Position numbers and translations under genes: made by a program | Part shown: positions 1 to 13,900 of the stretch, piece after piece | Numbering within the stretch: the stretch's first letter is position 1 | Layout: each line of letters starts with the position of its first letter | The notes under the pieces: model-generated | Told to the model about the DNA's origin: nothing | The model's database searches: none | What the model saw: only the letters and a program-made list of their open reading frames with translations | DNA from: Atriophallophorus winterbourni | Taxonomy: Eukaryota; Platyhelminthes; Trematoda; Plagiorchiida; Microphallidae | Assembly (NCBI GenBank): GCA_013407085.1 | Contig: JACCGJ010018417.1 | Span: 17,847-81,846, forward strand | DNA: 64,000 bases | Reading direction: 5' to 3'

Positions 1-1289
1 AACCAAATATTCTGCAAATTTAGGTTGATAAACACGAAACTACTCTTCTTAATTACTATTTTATATTGTGCTCACTTCCGCAAGTATTTAGTTTTGGCTA
101 GTTGCCAGCTACGAAACGCTAGTTCTGTAAAAACAGCAAAAACTTGACGAAGCACGTTTCGACAGATCAGAAAGTCTAATACCGTTTCTGATTTATCGAT
201 TTAATCTTGGCTCTTTTAATTTAACCTGTTTTAGAATTTGTAGTGCTGAAATGTACAATCCCGTTTGAAACTTGCGACACAATTTTAGGTAAAAATCGTG
301 TTTTGCAGAACTGAAAAAACTTAAACGCTTGGCCATGCCTGAATATTATGAACAACAATGTAGTGTTAATTTAACCAGAAAATGTAGCGCAAAAACCGCA
401 TGATCCAAATGCTTTTCAAAGCCAAAGTTTTTAAATTCCACACTCTGCTTTGTTCAACAGATTTGATTTTTGAACTGCGTAACTCGATAGTTTGACGCGC
501 CACTTATGGTGAGCTGTGCTATCCGATTTATTTCACTAAGCTTAGCGAAAGACAGTGGAAGCAGCACACGACAAAAGAAACCTGCGAAACCAACCCCTGT
601 CTCGGCGAGGATTTTTCACGCTCATTTCATAGCAAACGCTCAGTTCGCAGCATTATCGATTTTTAGCTTCTAGGTCAAATTCTTGTTGTCCTGTGTTAAC
701 TGAATTTACATGGCTAAGGTCAAGGTTTATTTCGGGTAAAATCTGGTGAGCAAGCTTGAGCATGTCTAGACCATCGGGCGTCGTTAAGTTTAGTGCCATT
801 CTCGGTGCCGTATCGATCGGTGCTCAACGACGAGTTGCGCCAGTTTTTGTTCGCGGACATTGTCTAACAGATTGTCTAACCACACCCCGGGCCTACCGGT
901 TGTGTGACGATAGAAACGAGACACTCGTGGCGATCGTTGCACGAGCAACCATTTTATGCAGTTTAGAGGTTTACACAAATTAAAAATTGCCAAGAAGAAT
1001 ACTAAATAATTGTACCACTCGGAAACGATGCAACAACAATTTCGTTGTACTGTTTCAGCCCTTGGTCACACTGCAAAGATCATTGTCGTTCTAATTACGT
1101 ACTTGTAATTCATATTCACTGCTATAAAACCAGTTAATAAGTTACGTTTTATCTGATACACTTTGCAAGCGATTAGTAATAATCGTCCAGTTAGCAAGGA
1201 ACTATCATATACGAGAGGTAGTGAATTGTCATACCTACGGTGGGAAATATCATGGGCCGGATGCACCAAAGTAATCAGATATGAAACAA
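1..1289. other. No recognisable gene
   Basis: Both strands carry only short open frames without recognisable domains, plausible splice structure or coding-like composition. No repeat family seen elsewhere in the window was identified here. Confidence 0.5.
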
Positions 1290-2420
1290 AGAATCAAGCA
1301 TTCAATGATTTATGGTTAAAAGTTAATACTCTACAACACCACAGAATTAAGGTATGATTGAAAATGTGAAAAATAATAACAAGCAACGAGAAGAGTATAT
1401 AAAATGTATGGCTCACGAATGATGTTATTTTGCATGTATAAATCCAATTTCGCTTTAAATATCGTCAGGCAAGGAGAGTCAACCGCACGCGGCAAAAATG
1501 GCGCCTACCATCAATACGGGAACTTGGGATGTATAGAGATAATGTATGTCCACGCATCACTTTCTCGTCACGCACTTCAAACAAGTGTTTGAGTGGATGT
1601 CCTTTGGCAGACACAATTCTATAGATCAGAATAATATCGCGTCGTATCCTCCTTTGGGTAAAGTCGCATAGACCCAGACGTCGCAATCATTCAGTGTACG
1701 GAACATTGCGAAGACCCATCACTAACTTTGTTGCACTGTGATAGATTTTAACAAAGAGAGCAATATCTTTTCGCAGCCAAGGAGCCCACACCTCTAGCGC
1801 ATACTCCATCATAGGGCAAAGCAGACGTTCATTAGCCTTGGTAACGTTACCAACGAGAATCTTCCAAATGTTCTTCAAAAAATACTTAAAAATCTGTTGG
1901 CTTGCCGATATATATATTCTGACAGTAAACCGTGTTCTTCGGGTTTCCATTAGTCCATACTCCAAGATCTTTTTCAAACGAGCTCCATATCTAGTTTTCA
2001 GTTCCCAATCGGTATATCTAAGGAACATTCTTACCAAGGTGCAACATCTTGCTTTTCAGTATGTTGAATGTCATATCATTCATAGCTGCCCAATCGAACA
2101 CGTTGTCAAAATCACTTTTCAGTTTCTAACAATCAAATGCAGAACTGATTCGCGTTCAAATTTCCATAAGATCCGCTAACAGGACCATTTTGGATGCAGC
2201 ATATGAGAGGTGAAAATCGATTGTCTATAGGAGAAAAAGGAGTGGGTCTAACACAGATCCTTGTGTGACTCCGCGAGTATTTTTGAAATTTTTGGATAGT
2301 ACTCCATTTACTTTAACTCGCGCGGGCAATCTGACAGGTAAACACATAGCTAGGAAAGGAGTGCATCACATATTCCTAGCCGCGTCAGTTTTTGAAGACT
2401 CGGTCAAAAGCTTTCGAAAT
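1290..2420 (-). mobile_element. CR1-like LINE, decayed 3' fragment
   Basis: Read on the minus strand, this contains the end of a CR1-type reverse transcriptase. Near 2,256-2,300 there is a decayed form of the conserved GVPQGSVLGPL motif (here GVTQGSVLDPL). Then follow the thumb/C-terminal segments at 2,037-1,687 and 1,686-1,465, including WAPWLRKDIALF and RRIRRDIILIYRI, which closely match the CR1 copies at 28.9 kb and 33.6-34.0 kb. The 3' flank near 1,290-1,400 matches the 3' UTR of the 33.4-kb copy. Frames are broken by stops and frameshifts, so this is a dead copy, 5'-truncated within the RT. Confidence 0.8.
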
Positions 2421-3210
2421 GGCTATTGACAAATGCCTCGTATACAAGTTCGACAGATCTTCACCCTCCTCGTTGGGTGTAAATGTATTGTCAAGTCCAG
2501 GTTGAAACATTAAAATGGAAAAAAGCGCGGTTAGAGAACTTAAAGAGGAAAAAGAGCTACTGTTAATATGAATAATTGTCGTGTGAAGCATACATCATCC
2601 AAGTAAGATAACATTCAAAGTACCTCTGCATGCGCAAGGATTCAACTCGTTTAAATTAAGGCGGTTTCGACAGGAAAGATGTATGTCAGTGTAAGTACTG
2701 GTTAATTAAATGCGTATTGCTGTTGAATTTTCACGGAGGTAAAGAGTCGAACCGTTTGAATGCTTTAAAAGAAGGGATATCCACTCCGTCGCCTTGCCTC
2801 CTTTTGCTGGAAAAAGTGAAATGGTTATTTTCACTCAACACTCAATATATAATGGGATAATGTAACAGACTTGCCTTAATAACACACTCCTGATTTGGTA
2901 GATATGAGCCCTGTTACTCAGATTGCTAGTTTCGATGTAGCGATACCATGAAATCGGTGTTCTCGTTTGTCAGCGAGTGCAGTCTAGTTGTGTGTGTTAT
3001 TTTGTCCTACGGGGATATAATGGGTGTTTCGTTCTGGCGCTAATTGCATCGGACTTTTTCATCATGTGTAACGTTATGGAGCATAAAGTCATCATGCTCA
3101 TTGTCAACATCGATCGAAGGAGACCGACAACAAATTGCACGGACCGGTACAGGCGATTATATTCCACGCAGTGGAAACTAAATAAGACAAGTCTGAATAT
3201 ATATTGAAAG
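2421..3210. other. No recognisable gene
   Basis: Only short unrelated frames are present. Nothing in this stretch resembled a protein domain or one of the repeat families in this window. Confidence 0.4.
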
Positions 3211-3640
3211 GCCAGCATATTGTTAGGCATCATTTTGAAGAATATTTGGAAGTTTATATTCATCAACGAATTCACTCGTCCAACGATGGAGTAAGCAGTC
3301 GAGTCTTGGGATCCCGGGCTGCGAAAGATATTGCCCCTTTCAACAAAATTTATCACGGAGTCACCAAGTTCCTTTGCGTTTAGAGAAAGATTGGGGCGTT
3401 TGGGTCAACGTGTTTTTCCCCAAAGGCTGATACGACGTGATATTATTATTACTATGATAGTTATTTCGATAGTGGGGTGAGAAAGTGGTAACACGCGGAC
3501 ACTCCCTATCTCTACATGTTAATTTCGCGTATTGATTACAGGCGCCATTTTCTGCTTTGCGGGCTATCTTTTTTAAGAATTCCATAGCCCAACATGTGGT
3601 GCACTCTCCGTGCATAGCGACCTATACAACAATATTTGAT
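3211..3640 (+). mobile_element. CR1-like LINE, 3' end fragment
   Basis: The plus strand resembles the last part of the CR1 family seen at 28.8-29.3 kb. It has the 'ATATTTGGAAG' context after the RT, a decayed equivalent of the 'CGAAAAGATATTG' segment, and the end of the ORF around 3,540-3,620 (GGCGCCATTTTC followed by CCCAACATGTGGTG). It has many stops and is a short 5'-truncated relic. It lies in inverted orientation to the fragment at 1,290-2,420. Confidence 0.7.
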
Positions 3641-4214
3641 CCGCCAATGAACGTTTTTTTGAGTCAAACATTTGCTGTACTCGTTATATACTATTATTTT
3701 TACTACATTTTCGTTCATATTGTAATCCTGTGATGTTGTAGAGCGTTCACTTCCCAACTGTAAATCCTTAAATGCTCGGACAGTTTTGGGTTATTATATT
3801 TATACTATCGACCACTGGGTAACCAATTCAAGCCAGCGTCAGATTGGGGAATAGGGTTAGGCATATATTCTCAAAAGTACAACGACGGTGGGGTTAATAT
3901 CACAGCCCTTAAGCTTGACTTGCTCACCACTGCAGTTCTTGTGCTTCAAACAAAGAAGTTTTTCTAAAGGACAAAACATGTTTCACAATTCCGATAAGGC
4001 TTACTTCCTCCTGATTATTATTACTATGTGCACGCAGTATTCTTTAGAAGACAGGTACGAGTTAGTTTGATTTTTCTGGATAAATAATTTTATTATTACT
4101 AGAACCTGTTCATTCATCTACCGTTTTATAACACTTATTCAATCATGAAGATTGGCTGAACACCATTGAGACCTGAAATAATATCAATGATGTAAAAAAT
4201 AACAAATGATCGAC
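3641..4214. other. No recognisable gene
   Basis: A-T rich sequence with short frames only; nothing supported. Confidence 0.4.
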
Positions 4215-4262
4215 ATATGTATTGTGGTGCTCACATCCCCTTACACACCACGACATGTATTG
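4215..4262 (-). repeat. Fragment of the dispersed 242-bp-type repeat
   Basis: On the minus strand this matches the end of the repeat unit arrayed at 29.3-30.2 kb: a GTGTG-rich stretch, then GGGATGTGAGC, then a poorly conserved end. Confidence 0.55.
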
Positions 4263-4819
4263 GGGTGCTCATATCGCTATACCTGCTCCAATCTGTTTCA
4301 CACTATTCCAATTCGATTAGGACAGCCTTAAAATTGTGTTTGGCGGTAGACAACTTTCAATTCGACTTTTCAATCTAGCACACAAATGAATTTAATCTTT
4401 TTAACTATAATACTGTATAGAGCGGAAAGTTTTTAATCGCATTGGCTTCACATTTGCTCTGCGACCATCTCAACTGGCCGACGCGCTTCGCATACCAACA
4501 GGTGACCTCTCGCTTGACCTCAAACGGAATTCTGTCAAATTCTTTCGATGGCCAGAACGCGACCAGTCTCGGTCAACCAGAGGTCATTTGAGAAAAATCT
4601 GACTCTCGCGGTGTCAACGTGTTTCTACAAGGCATGGTCGTGTGTGGCTGACCGTGATATTCTTGGTTCACTTTCGTCGATGGCAGTAGTTTTCATGTAC
4701 GTGGCGGTACCACGACGATATCGACAGGACGAAAACGTAAAACGTCTGTTCTGGTGCATTCGATGGCATCTGAAAATTGAATTTTAGATTGTACAAACAG
4801 TTCCAACATATTGAAGGGC

Positions 4820-4990
4820 TTGTGTATTGTGGTGCTCACATCCTCGTCACTTGCACAACACCCTGCATTGATAGGTCATTTATAAGCGCCTCGAGCACTT
4901 GGTCTGGAATCACATTGTGATTCTGTATTTGAACATCGTGGCTCTTTGTAAGAACAGTATACAACAGTGGCGTGGACGTATAACTTTGAT
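4820..4990. repeat. Rearranged fragment of the 242-bp-type repeat
   Basis: Around 4,828-4,850 the minus strand carries the unit end (GGATGTGAGCACCACAATAC-like). From about 4,870 the plus strand carries the middle of the unit (TAAGCGCCTCGAGCACTTGG, ATCACATTGTGATTCTG, GAACATCGTGGCT). The two halves are in opposite orientations, so this is a rearranged or composite copy. Confidence 0.6.
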
Positions 4991-5060
4991 GGGCTTGTTT
5001 GCAAGCTGAGATATTCAAGGGTATTACAACGGCCTGTCTAAATGTATCTGTCGTACACAT

Positions 5061-7088
5061 TAAGTGATACAGTACCAGAAAAGAGAATGTAGATTATACC
5101 TAAATGGCAAGCATTTTGTCAATCACGACCGAAACTGAATGAAGTAAAATGCTAGAACGTCACTATTGTATGAATCCTATGAATTTAGTGCATCACAACC
5201 TATTGTCGATGGCAATGGATTATCAGGTATCTCAAATTGTGATGAAGTATAAATTCGACTGATTGTTGGCTTACGTCTGAAGAAAAAGTGTGGATGAATA
5301 TCTTGCCGAAGTATGGGTGTTATTATATGAGGGTGTACCCAAATAACTTGAATAAGTAACCTAGGAATATAATTGCAAAAAATGACAACAGACTAGCCAT
5401 CATGCGCTACCATTTGTGCAACAGTTTATCAAGCAATACCCGGCTCACGGTACATGCTTTTCTTGCATCAACGCTAACACAACTGAGCGTCCAACCAGTG
5501 CAATACTTTAGCTGGTTCAAATGTGCACAAGGGCTTTGTGTGTGCCTCGGGCGGGACTCGCGGAACGGTAGGATAATCACCATTTTTATCGCTACCATTT
5601 TGCTCAATTTCTATTGGCTACCTCCAAGTCCCCGTCACCGACTACCACACACGCAACTCTCGTCACGTCTAACCAATCCCATACACAATCGAATGCGTCA
5701 GTTTGGCGGATCGATGGTTTGATGAGAAAGCGCACGAAAAAACCGACGCCGGACAGACGTGTACAGGTTGGGTTTTGTACAGACTACGCGCTCTACGCAC
5801 ACACACCATCGGTGGTTTTTCACATGTGGTGGCTGATGTAATGGATTTACAACTCAGGTGACAACCATTCGTAAACGGTGAGTTTATTGAGAATTCACAT
5901 TGCGTAATGTACAACAGCTTGGAGATGGGTTGCCAAGACCCGACATAATGTCTCGCTATCGGTGAATGATTGATAATGTGGGTTTGTTGATTTTACTAAA
6001 CTGTTAAGCGGTTCGAAACAACGTGGTATCAAATGTCAGTATGTCAATATCCGATCGGAACTAGGCGCGATTAACTAGCGTTCTATTCCATTACTTCACT
6101 GCCGTAGGCTGCTGACAGTGATTTGACGCCAAAGTTGGGAGCGAGCAATCTTACCTTATTGATTATCTCGTCAACCAGATGCCAAAATGCCTTTCACAAG
6201 TATCGCTTGGAGAGCTTCTCTTAGGACGGCTATCAGTGATATTAGATTTTGACATTGTACGATTTAAAGCGTGTTCCAATGAAATTTTAACTCATGAATT
6301 GATTAGATTTCTGTTATTCAAATTATTAGAAAGCTATCTAACATGTTGCTTTTGGTCTATTCTAGATGTTCTTCCTCTGTGAATCAAGCATGACTATGGT
6401 AATGTAAAGCTTAATTGATTGCTGCTTTTGATTGAAATGGTCTGCTCAACGGTATTTGTCGAATCCGCAACTTTCTGCGAAGCTATTTTTAATGTAAATA
6501 TTTGCGCATTTCCTTTAAACCACGCATCGTCAAAGATTTCACGACAGCCTGAAGAATGCCTAATAGACGTTAAGGGAGAAGCCGTTTCACCCAGAAGGAA
6601 TGATGGTTCGAGTGTTCAACAAAAGCTCATTTTTACCGCCTCTGCAGTTTCGTACCTCGGTAACTTGATGAAAGAATTATGATCTAAAATGTGTACTGCA
6701 CCTAAATCGCCTGACTATTCTATTTACATCTGTATAGTTTCAATATTAAGGTGATAGCTCATAGCTGGTTGTTATTAAACTATTTTCCCCTCAGATCTTT
6801 TGGAGAATCTTTTATTGATTACGCACATTTTATATACGATGAATTTCACCTGCATTACTACCGCTTGTTTACTTCTCATTATTCGCTTACCAAATCAATA
6901 TCTATCAGCTACTGTCTGTTCAAATAATTTTTTAGCTCATGAACCACCGACTCAATGCTTTAATCTGATTGGCTGGCCAAATTTGAACCTATTCACGTCG
7001 GCTGCTAATACGACCTAGTCATTCCACCAATCAACGAGGCCATCGCCGACTATAGAACCTGTAACGCCAGAAAGGTAAAAAGCAGTCA
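5061..7088. other. Upstream flank of the bZIP gene; no clear gene
   Basis: The frames here are not recognisable as proteins. A stop codon at 7,062-7,064 lies in frame with the bZIP start at 7,089, so the open frame does not extend further upstream. This flank should hold the promoter or any 5' non-coding exon, but I could not identify a TATA box or initiator with confidence. Confidence 0.4.
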
Positions 7089-7931
7089 ATGAGCTATCCA
7101 TCCGCACCTGCACCTTCCTTCGGAAACTGCCCGTATTTGATCACCGACCACAGCGCTGCGATGAAGTCCGCCTACCAGAATGATACTCGAGCCGGATCAG
7201 ATTACATGCGTGTAGACTTCAACCCAATTATTGAATCGTTGAACTTTGTGCCGAATGCCTCTACGTATGAAGCCATCGTGAATAATAATTTCGGCACTTG
7301 GCCCCTCAATTGCATGGACGATGCTGAACTTAAAGCCCGCTCGGGTTTTAGTCTACATTGTCAACCGGGAGATTACTGTAACCAGTTGGGAGCCGTCTCG
7401 GATCACATTTATAATTCCAACAATCGGCGCCTAACTTCTAACTCGAGGTTACAAGACGAAGATCGATTAGATACCATGACCATGTTATCTCAAAACGGGA
7501 TGCAACCATCTTTTCAAGAGCTTCCTTTCAATTCCACCAATAGTCGAGCATACAACCCAAAGCTTTTTACCCTATCTTCGACCCCCGCAATGACAACTAC
7601 AAATCCACGAGCGGGGTTAGACTTAACAAGAAGTTCAACGAAAACGAATCATAATCCGTTGCTGCGGTCCCGTTTAGTCAACCAGAATGCGCCAAATCCG
7701 AATCAAGTAGTATCGATGTCCACAAATGTAAGCCCTTTATCCAACCCCGTGCTCATGACCCCTGATTCTTCGACCACCGGCTTTCTGACTCAAAAATTTG
7801 GAGGTTCGTCGGATGACGGAGAAATATCACCCACGCCAACGAATTCGAGCAGCCAACCTCGGACCGCGGGACGCGCACGAAAGGCTGCACCCACTTTGGC
7901 GACGGGTCGAAGGAACTTGAAAAATGAGCCG
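7089..7931 (+). CDS. bZIP gene exon 1 (N-terminal region)
   Basis: Encodes residues 1-281: a low-complexity, Asn/Ser/Pro/Thr-rich segment without a recognised folded domain, ending in a basic stretch (GRARKAAPTLATGRRNLKNEP) just before the splice donor GTGAGT at 7,932. In genomic DNA the frame continues only three codons past the donor before a stop, which supports splicing here. Confidence 0.8.
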
Positions 7932-10900
7932 GTGAGTCCATGAGGACACATTTTAATTGGAATGACGTCGTTACATTTAACTTAAACTTTTATTCTATTT
8001 CTATTTCACGAGTAGTGACTTGTTTAAGGTGCAATTTTGAACGTCAGACGAAATGACGAACGACCATTGTTAGCTGTGTATCTAATTAGGTTCGTAGTAA
8101 AATTGAATTGCTTGTTTACAGTTGACTGGAATTATTGTACAGAAGTCTGATAGTTCCGGGCTTTGTTCGGGATAAAGTGAATAATTGTAAATAACACCTT
8201 TTTATCACACAGTTGTTGAGAGTTATAACGGAGGGTTTGTTGGGCTTTGTTTTTGTTGCCATTCTTACGTGCTGTATTTTTAGACAAAATTAACGCTCGT
8301 TGATCCTCTGCTAATCTCCGATGTCGTTAAAACGAAGCGGTACATGCGATATGGTTTCATCCTTTGAGTAGTATACGGGGTCATTTCAGTTGTTGTTTTT
8401 CCGTATACTGTTGACACCGTGTTGTACTCAGATCCCTCGCACTTACACACCACACCCCGTTTCTGTTTGTTTGGGATCATCAGAGGGAGGTCAAATGTTA
8501 AGCTTACTGCTTTTTCTACCATAAAACTTTCTGAATGGTTAAGTGAAAGTTCATGTCTTGATCATTTGACCCGTATTCACTTTACCAATCTGCATTAGAA
8601 CACCGCGATTCATTGTAAGACCCTATTTTACAGTGGCTTTCATGTGTAGCTCTATCCACATTCATTTTGCACCTAATTAGGGTGGGGATAAAGATTTCGA
8701 ACACGAATGACGCCATCTAGTGAACACCGGGTGGAATGATGAAATTACCGTCGAATGAAAAAACAACATTTCTTTCCGGATTTACTGCCACGTACCACAA
8801 TGCGCCCAAAGTCTAACGCGTTTAAGCGAATAAAGCTTACACAAACTCACCGCGATGGAACTGCATGCATATAAGCATTTTTGTTCATGACCATGGGTTT
8901 AAACCCAGTCTACGTGAGTGTGGGCTCATGTGCTTGAACATCTTGGTCGTACCAACCTTATCCACCAGTGAAATAAAAGCGCAACTAATCTATTTTGTAC
9001 TTCTATCAGATGAAAAACATCAAGTTTAAGGACCGATGATACTGCTTTGATGGTGTTAAATTCACTTACTTAATAGTTTAACTAAAGTAAATTTTAAATC
9101 ATCAGAACGATAGGTAGAGAAGATCACAACATATCTGTTGAAGATAACCTATATAGTTATCTAACGATAGGTACCTCCCGAGAACTTTTGCACGCCATTC
9201 ATCCAGAATATTATGTACTTGGAATTATACGCTGGATCAACTGGTACCTCATTATGAGAAAATCGTAAAAGTAGAAATCATGTGCGATATTCCATTGAAA
9301 ATATTCCACCATATTGTTACCTCAGATTAAATATTCATCGACGACTATGGTTCAACACGTCATGAAATACAATATACAATGAGATATACATATAAATTTC
9401 TAACAGGCTCACAATTGACATCAATAGCATTTTGGGTGTTCGAGATCTAAGCGCAAGTAACAACTTTGAATCAAATTGTTAAAATTCTATATGCAGGATG
9501 AATAGCGTTCAGGTGCGTGTGTATCTTGGAATCACTAGAAGGAACAACAGTAACCGCGTACTGAAACGGGATTACGCGAGGTGAAAGCTCTGAGTTTTCG
9601 TTTAAATAGCATTGGGGCGATGACACGGATTCTCATCGTAGAGACTTCTGAAGAAGAAAACAGACCTAAATCAGTAGAAGATTTGAGGGTAGTTCAGATG
9701 TAAATAGGGGAGTTGGGAAGCGCTGGGACAGTGGGAGCTGCATGAATCATTCTGCAGGCAATTCGTCTTAGGAACGATGGTGCCTGGCCAAACGTAGCTA
9801 CTCGTCCACATGGTTTATCACCCGATTCGCTCGCTATGTGACCGTTTATTGACTATTGTGTCCGAAATTGGATGTTAGTCCAAGACGGGTGTTAGGTATG
9901 CATTCTGTGCCTGCCTGAAAACACTAAAAAATATTATGATTTCGTAATTCGAAGATATTCAGTTATTTGGAGATCAAAACAGACCATTTCAGTTGCATAT
10001 GTGATTCTACATGGTCGCTATTTAACACTCGACACTCAAGAGGAGCAAAATATATGCTCGTTATTATCCAAACATTCATCTGTACACCCGCATATGGCAC
10101 ATAGAAGAAGAAGAAAAATGGCTTTATTCGAGTACACGAATTCTCAGCGATACAATTAATTCGACCACACATAAAAAATGTACATTTTTTTTAAAAAAAG
10201 ACATGTCAAATAAGGATGATCCCACTTCAGTTATTATACTGTCAGTTTCTTCCTCAAATCGAGAATAACTTTTGTATGATCAACCAAATATCGAGCCAGG
10301 TAAGGAATAAAAGAATTTTTGAATTTCTCAGTTCTTGCATACGGGACGATATGTTGACAGCGCGTAGCTGGGAACGATCTGCAAGCCATAAGGACCTCAT
10401 GCAGTGGGTGTGCATTATCAGACGATATGACTCTGACCAATCTGTCACATTCACGAAAGTGGCGTTCGACGATCATATCACGAATTAACTCTGTAGAGGA
10501 AGAGCTCAATCTTGAAATTAATTTGATTCCTCTTCTGATCATCAAAAAATCCTTTTCAAAAAGACCAGGAAAAATTATAGATAACAAGGCTTGCGTGCCA
10601 CCCAGAATTTATTCCTGAATCAATTTTTGACGTTGAGTCTTATAATATCCAGTATAATCTCCAAGCCAAACCGTTTGCATTATATCAAATGTAATTTAGT
10701 ATCATGCTTTACAATTTATGCATTTTTATTTCGGTATCACTGTATGCTTCGCACTGAGAATTTTTTCGCAGAGCGATTCTGAACGTTTATCTTATTCGTT
10801 CCACCAATTCTGATGGACATAATTTCTAAGTATTTATTCAACAAAGCAGATTGTGTTCAAGTTCGCGCTACCGTATCAAACTTACCCACTTAGTGTATTA

Positions 10901-13900
10901 TAAACACTATTCCTACCCGCTACCTTTCGCTGTGTAATTAAGAATCATGTAAAATTATCCTCACATTGACATCAGAATACACTTCCCAAGCGATAAATAA
11001 GTGCTTGATAACATTAAAATTTCTCTGCAATGTTTTGTGTGTTTGTAGATACTTTGACATTTACGCTCATATTCGGTATTTCTTAACCGACTGGCTGAGA
11101 CATCAGCCGTCGCAAACAATGGTTTTCTTCCATTGCATTGTCCCTCTTCCCTCGGCCAGACAGCGGAGACAAAAGGGTAATCCATGGAACCTGATCCCAG
11201 GATCACATGAGGTCGGTGATTGCTTTCAGACTTGAAGCAATACGGCTTGATTCGGCAAACATTTGACACGTCAGACAAGTGTCACGTTTCTATCGCTGGA
11301 AGTGTTTACGGAAAGTAATAATGAATGTCTCGTCGTGGTCAACAGACTGTTTGCACAATCAATGAGACATTGCCAAACAGTTTTCGGTTAAACTCGACCA
11401 ATTTTCTTTAAAAATATTATGCTATCCGAACAAATAATATGGGCCAGTGATCTTTGAAGGTAGAGCGGTAATTTAACCTTTGATTGTGGAGTCCAATGCT
11501 CATCTTGCACTAGTGGTGATGCGCCAACAAGTGATAAGTTTGTGGCAACACCATTCATTACAGTCACGAAATGAATAATCCTGAAGCCTAAACTTTGAAT
11601 CTGACGCTGGGTAAGATTGGCACAGACAAACATTGCAGTCACATGAGCCCATAGTTCACGTGTGTATACGATTAAACGCATATGCCGGAAGAAAATAACT
11701 GAATTTGCGCGCATTTTCTTCACACGTACATCACGACCGGTTTCGGGCTTTTGACAGGAACGGCACGTTCAGAAACCGTGTGACTTGAGGCGGTAATCCA
11801 AAGCGATCTCATGATAATGCTCAAGAATTGAATCCGTTAAATTGCAGGTCCATTTTGGATCCACTGTCCCTATTCTACGGTACTATTTATGTAGAACAAT
11901 ACTAGGTGATTTTTGCACACTTAATCCGAATGGTTTTGCCTAACCATCAAAACGATCACCTAAACATGCCGAGTCCACTCTATAGGACAAATTTCCCGGA
12001 CTCATATTGCTACCTTCAATGCATCCTCTCGTCGTTGATCCTAAACACGAGTTATTATTCCGTGATATTAGTTCATATTTGACATTTCCCGATGTTATAG
12101 TTGATCTCTTTTGTAAAACGATTTCACCTGCACCTGCTTGAAATGTTTTAACAGTGTTTGCTCCGAGCCTTCCATTGGTACTTCTGAACAGTATTCTGTT
12201 TCGATGGATGACTTTCCGGACTATGATGTAATTGCCTTTAACTAATGGACGGGCTATCAAAAATGTTGACTTCTAGAATAACGCGATCCACGACAGCTTG
12301 AGGTTAAATATTTCGGTTGGAAAGCATTCTATAGATTTGTTAAATATGTAGGGTGTATGTTAGAATATATCGTCTTGAGTGATTCATCCTGAAACATCGT
12401 GATCCTGTACTTGAGCATCGTGCTTCGTTGTACGAACCTTGACAAGCACTGACCTTAAAGAAAACCAATGTTTACCACATCAAAACTGCTGCAAACTTTG
12501 TCAAACTTAGGCTTGTTGTTTCCACTTGAAGCAGGTAGATGAATATAAATGCGGGTGTGTTCGACACGATACATCAGAACACTGTGGTTTGCGAGATGTG
12601 ACAAGTAACCAATCCGATTCAGCATTAACTATTTTCTTTTTATACATGGGTTTAGAATTGCACCACAGTTGTCATCATCATCATGAAGCACCAGTCTGGA
12701 GCCAGACAAAGTGCCAAGCAATATGAAACAGGAAAAGCAGATAAGCAAGCGCGTGGAAAATGGAAAGCAGGCAAGCGTAATACGCAAAAGCAAATGCACA
12801 AAAAAGCAGCTTGTTTTTGTAGTTTCACTGCATGCGATTTTTTGTTTTTATGTAAAATAATACCGATTAAAAAAATATGACACATAATAAAATACACCGG
12901 CGCCACTGACTTCGGTTTGTAGCCATATCGCGTAAGGTTTCCAGCCAACTATTAGGTGGAGCTTTTGGACCCCACCCAGGCAAACGAATACGCCCAACTG
13001 AGCCTAGCGCTACGGTGAGTTTCTTCATCCCAACGCGCCACGTCATGGACTGGCCACCCGATCTTTTCTCCCAGCTTCTGTCAGGCTCTGCGAATAAGGC
13101 GCGGTACGGTAAACGGTGAGTAGGCATTCTTAAAACATGTCCCAACCATCGCAAGCGAGCAAGCATTAGCATTTCTCTCAGTCCGTGGCCACCTGGTCCT
13201 AACACCCGCTTGCAGACATCTATATTTGTAACACGATGCTGCCACCGAATGCGAGCAATTCTACGCAGGCAACGGGTATCAAAAACAGAAAGCCGACGGA
13301 CATTTTCCGCTCGGATAGACCAGGTTTCGCAGCCATAAAGGAGTGTAAGACGCACCACTGCGTTGTACACTCGGCCTTTAGTATGAAGTGAAACATCGCG
13401 TCGACGCCACAGGTGGCGAAGGTTAGCAAACGCTGCACCCGCTTTGCGAACACGATGTGAGATCTCGTCCTCGACACAACCTCCAGCGGAGATACAACTG
13501 CCAAGGTAAACAAAGCTGTCGACCAATTCAAGATTGACATCGCACACAGTTAGGTTTGGAAGAGAGCCGCTCCAATCCTGGGTAAGTGTTTTACACTTGT
13601 TAGGCGCAAAGCACATGCCATACCTTGAAGCTTCAAGTGCCAGGCGGTCCAGGGCTTGTTGCATTATATGAGGGTCATCTCCCAGAAGTGCGATGTCATC
13701 GGCATACTCTAGATCGGTCGCTCGCTCACCCGGCAGAAGTTCAACACCTGTGCCCACCAGGCCAGCTAAAGCTTTTCTCAGGACATCGTCGATCGCGAAG
13801 TTAAAAAGGAACGGCGAGATAGGGCATCCCTGCCGCACCCCGCTGGAGATATTGAACGAGGACGACAATTGTCCGTACGCTCGAACCCTGCCCGAAGTTT

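Noticed and set aside
6419..6682. 87-codon frame upstream of the bZIP gene, possible 5' exon
   Set aside because: An in-frame stop at 7,062 and no supported splice junction link it to the bZIP start.
11940..12260. 106-codon minus-strand frame in the bZIP intron
   Set aside because: No recognisable domain; length is within chance for this composition.
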